Positions 9,561 through 12,040 of a stretch of DNA of 12,040 nt are shown here, in pieces. Positions within the stretch are counted from its first letter, which is position 1. The number at the start of each line of letters is the position of its first letter. The translations under genes were made by a program, and so were the position numbers. This stretch comes from Willaertia magna (Eukaryota > Heterolobosea > Eutetramitea > Acrasida > Naegleriidae): NCBI GenBank assembly GCA_902984215.1, contig CADWAF010005616.1, positions 1 through 12,040 of the forward strand, in the 5' to 3' direction. The notes under the pieces are model-generated. The model was given only the letters and a program-made list of their open reading frames with translations, did not search any database and had not been told where the DNA came from.

Positions 9561-9570
9561 TTTTGGCGCC
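9561..9570 (+). promoter_or_regulatory. E2F/DP-like site TTTTGGCGCC
   Basis: TTTTGGCGCC fits the E2F/DP consensus TTTSSCGC and is followed directly by GCGG. It sits in the only clearly GC-rich patch of this intergenic region, about 215 nt upstream of the kinase ATG and about 100 nt upstream of the P450 ATG. Function is inferred from the motif alone. Confidence 0.4.
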
Positions 9571-9636
9571 GCGGTTTTGCGAAAAATTGATTTTCTTTTC
9601 CAAAAGAATAAAGATCAAACAACAAAAAAACGCAAG

Positions 9637-9641
9637 CCAAT
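9637..9641 (+). promoter_or_regulatory. CCAAT box upstream of the P450 gene
   Basis: CCAAT lies about 31 nt before the P450 start codon, close for a CCAAT box but plausible in a compact genome with very short 5' UTRs. A five-base match can also arise by chance. Confidence 0.25.
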
Positions 9642-9672
9642 AGGAGATTATTTAGTAGTTTGTTAGTAGAAA

Positions 9673-11477
9673 ATGATGAAGAACAGCAAATTGTCCAGCA
9701 CTGCTAGAAAGATGGTGTTTGGATCGAAAAACTCTATACTATCATCCTCAATTGCACCAAAGAGAAATTTTCATCAAAACTTGGTGATTGGCACAACAAC
9801 AACAAATGTATCAACAACCGAAGCCATCCCATCAGCATGTCCCTATCATCAAATGCAACAACAAACAAAAACTTCAGAACAACCAAAACAACCAAAACCA
9901 TTTAGTGAAATACCTGGTCCTAAAGGATTACCATTAATTGGTAATTTACTTCTTCTTTATAAAAATACTAAAACTAATATTGGTCCATTCTTTATGAACT
10001 TATTGGATACTTATGGTCAAACTGTGAAATTAGAGATTTTAGGAAAGAAAATTGTTTTACTTTCTAATCCAGATGATATGGAAAAACTTTATAAAAGTGA
10101 AGAGAAGAGAACTCAATCAGAAAGTTCTAGATTTTATAAAATTGAAAGAAATATTAGATTAGCACCAATGGAAATGAGATTTGAAGAAAATTGGAATGAC
10201 ATTCGTCAAATTTATAATATTGCAATGAAACCTGATTTTCATGAAACTGTCACACTTCCACATTTAAGTGAATTAAATTCTGAATTTATTAAGAGATTAG
10301 TTAAATATTTAGAACCAACAGGTGAACCTGACAAGTATAGATTAGTTAATGCTGTTGGTGCTATCTCAAAATATGGTTTCGATGCAGTTATGAAAGTTTT
10401 CTTAGGTGTTAAGATGACTGAAGAATTAACTTCTACATTTCCATTTGCAATTTCTGACTTTGTAAATCAATCTGTTATTTCACTTGACATTATTGGTAAA
10501 TTAATGACTGGTCCACCTTTGTACAAATATTGGAAAACACCACTTTACAGACAATTAGAAGACAGCTATGATAAATCATTTGAATATGCAAGATATGTTA
10601 TGAGAAGATTTAAAGATAATCCAAGTGATAAGCCAAGATTTTATGAGTTTTTAATGGAAAGATCTAAAAACGATCCAAATCCAGATGCAGTTGTAGAATC
10701 AGTTATGATTAGTTTCTTACAAGCAGGTAAGTATTAAAAAAATTATTAATTTGTTGAATTATGACATTTAAAAAGGTATTGACATTACAATGAGAATGTT
10801 ATGTATTAGTGCTTATCGTTTGGCACATCATCCAGAATATCAAGAAAAGATTTATCAAGAATTATTAGAAGTTTTTGGTGAACCAACTTTAGAAGAGGCA
10901 ACTTCTGAACATGGATTACAAGTCACAAAAGAACAATACAAAAAATTAAAGTTTACAAAATACTTTTTAGATGAAGTTTTAAGAGTAAATCCATTTAGTT
11001 ATGTTGTGAGTGCAAGAGAAATGACAAAAGATTTAGAAGTTGGTGGATATATTTTACCAAAAGAATCAATGGTTATGACAGTTCAACAACATCCAAGTTT
11101 GAAGGATGAATATGTTCCTAGAGCTAAAGAATTTCTTCCTGAAAGATGGGAAAAGGGTTCACCTTTAGCTCCAACTAATAGTTACATTTCAGCTCCGTAA
11201 GTTTTTTTTGTTAGAGTTTACAATAGTTTTAATATTTGAATTTAGATTTGGTATTGGTGCTCGTAAATGTCCTGGAAGTCGTATTGCTTCTACTGAAATT
11301 CACTTTGCAATTATTAACTTTGTCAGACACTTCAAATTGTCACATGCCAATCCACAAAAATTCCCTGACATGAGTTTCGATCAAGCACTCCTCTACATCG
11401 ATCTTAAACAACATGCTCTCTACTTTACTCCAAGAGATCACTTAAAAGATTATTGTAAATCTGTACAAAAGAAATAA
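9673..11477 (+). CDS. Cytochrome P450 with mitochondrial-type presequence; 3 exons
   Basis: Exons 9673-10726, 10776-11196 and 11246-11477 give 568 residues plus TAA. Seen in order: an N-terminus with seven Lys/Arg and no Asp/Glu in the first 49 residues and no hydrophobic anchor, hence a likely mitochondrial presequence; a proline hinge PGPKGLP (81-87); an I-helix AGIDITM (351-357); the K-helix ExxR, E418-R421; FLPERW (471-476); and the heme loop FGIGARKCPG (493-502) with axial Cys500. P450s are heme mono-oxygenases. The mitochondrial ones (animal CYP11/24/27 types) receive electrons from ferredoxin. Length is slightly above normal because of the long leader. The I-helix Thr that follows the conserved Asp is Ile355 here, with Thr next, which is unusual. 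CYP family and substrate cannot be assigned; sterol or fatty acyl substrates are possible. Both introns fall at key sites, and correct splicing rebuilds the I-helix and heme motifs, which supports the model. Confidence 0.92.
10727..10775 (+). other. P450 intron 1 (49 nt, phase 1), AAG acceptor
   Basis: The donor is GTAAGT and the acceptor TTTAAAAAG. It splits the Gly codon of the I-helix and joins FLQAG to IDITMRML. No YAG is available near the end. ATTATGACATTT is a possible branch region. Confidence 0.88.
11197..11245 (+). other. P450 intron 2 (49 nt, phase 2)
   Basis: The donor is GTAAGT and the acceptor GAATTTAG. It joins SYISAP to FGIGARKCPG, rebuilding the canonical PFG start of the heme-binding loop. 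Confidence 0.92.
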
Positions 11478-11597
11478 GTATTTATTTAAGGTGTAACACA
11501 AGGCGAATAAGAAAATTCATCCATGTAAATAATATAAAACCAAATATTTTATTTATCGTTATGTTATATATACGTTTGTTAATTAATTGTTGTTGAA
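11478..11597. other. 120-nt convergent intergenic region
   Basis: This lies between the stops of the P450 gene (plus) and the partial gene (minus), so both 3' UTRs and cleavage sites must lie here or overlap. I see no clear AATAAA on the plus strand for the P450. One is present on the minus strand. Confidence 0.6.
11548..11553 (-). terminator. AATAAA polyadenylation-type signal for the right-edge gene
   Basis: TTTATT on the plus strand reads AATAAA on the minus strand, about 45 nt beyond the minus-strand stop. That is a normal distance for a poly(A) signal, although AT-rich DNA gives chance matches. Confidence 0.4.
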
Positions 11598-12040
11598 TTA
11601 GTTAAATTCGTCCCAAATGGGTCTGAAAGTTTTGCGAGCAACAGCATAAGGTACTTCAAAGATTGCTCTAAGAATTTTCAAAGCATCAATTCCCATCAAC
11701 ACACCAATTATTCCAGATACTTCTCCAACAACATTTTCCCAATTTGATGTGGTTACTTCTGTAACTTTTTGAATATTAAGGGTTGAGTATGCAACAGAAA
11801 TAACAACCAGGGAATCATCATTTACCGTTAATTGCACAGTTGATAGCTTAGTGTCCCATCTAGTACTAGTTAAATCTTTATATTCTATTCTTCTTTTTAA
11901 TCTTGTTTCTACAATTTTAGTTAAAGTAAAAAAGTTATCTAATCTATTTGTTACAAAATTTGTTTCTTCAAACACCCTCGCCTCACTTCCAATCTCATGA
12001 AAAGTTATTTGCAAACCAAACCTTGCATCTCTTTCTACAG
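11598..12040 (-). CDS. Unrecognised protein, C-terminal part only (runs off the right edge)
   Basis: The reading frame is open from the right edge to a TAA at 11600-11598, giving about 147 visible residues. There is no ATG at a plausible start, and codons continue in frame to the edge (VERDARFG before LQITFHEIG), so the 5' end lies outside. A TAG at the extreme edge (the end of CTGTAG) could also be an intron acceptor. The visible part begins with alternating beta-like and charged segments (RLKRRIEYKDL, STVQLTVNDDSLVVISVAY) and then a hydrophobic, glycine-containing stretch (VVGEVSGIIGVLMGIDALKI). It closes with a basic/aromatic tail ending IWDEFN. The hydrophobic stretch could be a last transmembrane helix with a short inside tail. 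The pattern faintly recalls C-terminal membrane helices of channel-like proteins, but I do not recognise a family and assign no function. Confidence 0.7.
   Translation of the reverse strand, partial: VERDARFGLQITFHEIGSEARVFEETNFVTNRLDNFFTLTKIVETRLKRRIEYKDLTSTRWDTKLSTVQLTVNDDSLVVISVAYSTLNIQKVTEVTTSNWENVVGEVSGIIGVLMGIDALKILRAIFEVPYAVARKTFRPIWDEFN

Larger units (their letters stand above)
9346..9672. promoter_or_regulatory. 327-nt divergent intergenic region, kinase / P450
   Basis: No gene is seen here. It carries both promoters: a perfect AAGTG-A-CACTT inverted repeat (9368-9378) close to the kinase start, an AAGCGCTT palindrome (9402-9409), a CAA-rich run near 9438-9465, a GC-rich island (about 9548-9582) that stands out from the AT-rich surroundings, a TTCTTTT/AAAAGAA inverted repeat (9593-9608), and a CCAAT box near the P450 start. 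No TATA box is obvious. Confidence 0.6.

Noticed and set aside
9433..9618. A 61-codon minus-strand frame in the kinase/P450 intergenic region.
   Set aside because: It begins at a TTG, its composition is like non-coding AT-rich DNA, and it crosses the GC-rich promoter island. No motif supports it.
11598..12014. TTG at 12014 as the start of the right-edge gene.
   Set aside because: Nuclear eukaryotic genes rarely start at TTG, and the frame stays open to the window edge, so the gene is simply cut off.
1..12040. tRNA or rRNA genes, CRISPR arrays, transposons or long repeats.
   Set aside because: I saw no cloverleaf, no conserved rRNA stretch, no spaced direct repeats and no transposase motifs. 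The A/T runs and CAA-rich stretches fit ordinary AT-rich eukaryotic DNA.

Overview
The window is a stretch of AT-rich nuclear DNA from a unicellular eukaryote. The genes are split by very short GT-AG introns (37-53 nt, 12 of them by my reading), every visible gene ends in TAA, and the gene content is eukaryotic: a Ski-complex TPR scaffold, a mitochondrial-type P450, and a protein kinase with an F-box. The compact layout, short introns and asparagine/lysine-rich proteins suggest a heterolobosean amoeboflagellate (Naegleria or a relative). A dictyostelid-like amoeba is the main alternative. This assignment is inference, not something the sequence proves.

Layout, left to right. (1) 7-5451, minus strand: a three-exon gene for a 1786-residue TPR protein, the SKI3/SKIC3 (TTC37) ortholog. 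It is the scaffold of the Ski complex, which feeds mRNA into the cytoplasmic exosome. (2) An 84-nt divergent promoter. (3) 5536-6752, plus strand: a two-exon gene for a 391-residue extended SDR (3-beta-HSD/epimerase type) with a C-terminal membrane anchor. (4) Eight bases later, convergent, 6761-9345 on the minus strand: an eight-exon gene for a 756-residue protein that joins a complete protein kinase, an F-box and a GNAT acetyltransferase-like domain. (5) A 327-nt divergent intergenic region with a conspicuous GC-rich, E2F-like element and several short palindromes. (6) 9673-11477, plus strand: a three-exon gene for a 568-residue cytochrome P450 with a mitochondrial-type presequence. (7) After 120 nt, convergent, 11598 to the right edge on the minus strand: the 3' end of an unrecognised gene whose protein has a hydrophobic segment near its C-terminus.

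The genes do not form an obvious pathway. SKI3 is an RNA-decay gene. The SDR and the P450 could both act on sterol- or lipid-like substrates, but only their families suggest this. The most interesting object is the kinase/F-box/GNAT fusion. The end of the kinase domain, the whole F-box and the first half of the GNAT domain lie in one uninterrupted 1138-nt exon, so the fusion does not depend on splice prediction. It could phosphorylate a substrate and recruit Skp1-Cullin to it from one polypeptide. The acetyl-CoA loop of its GNAT domain looks degenerate.

Splicing is also notable. Ten of 12 donors are GTAAGT, but five of 12 acceptors are AAG rather than the usual YAG. In two introns a nearer-consensus TAG lies just upstream of the AAG that the frame demands, and in a third such a TAG lies 14 nt downstream. 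All exon joins were deduced from frame continuity and family motifs, without transcripts.
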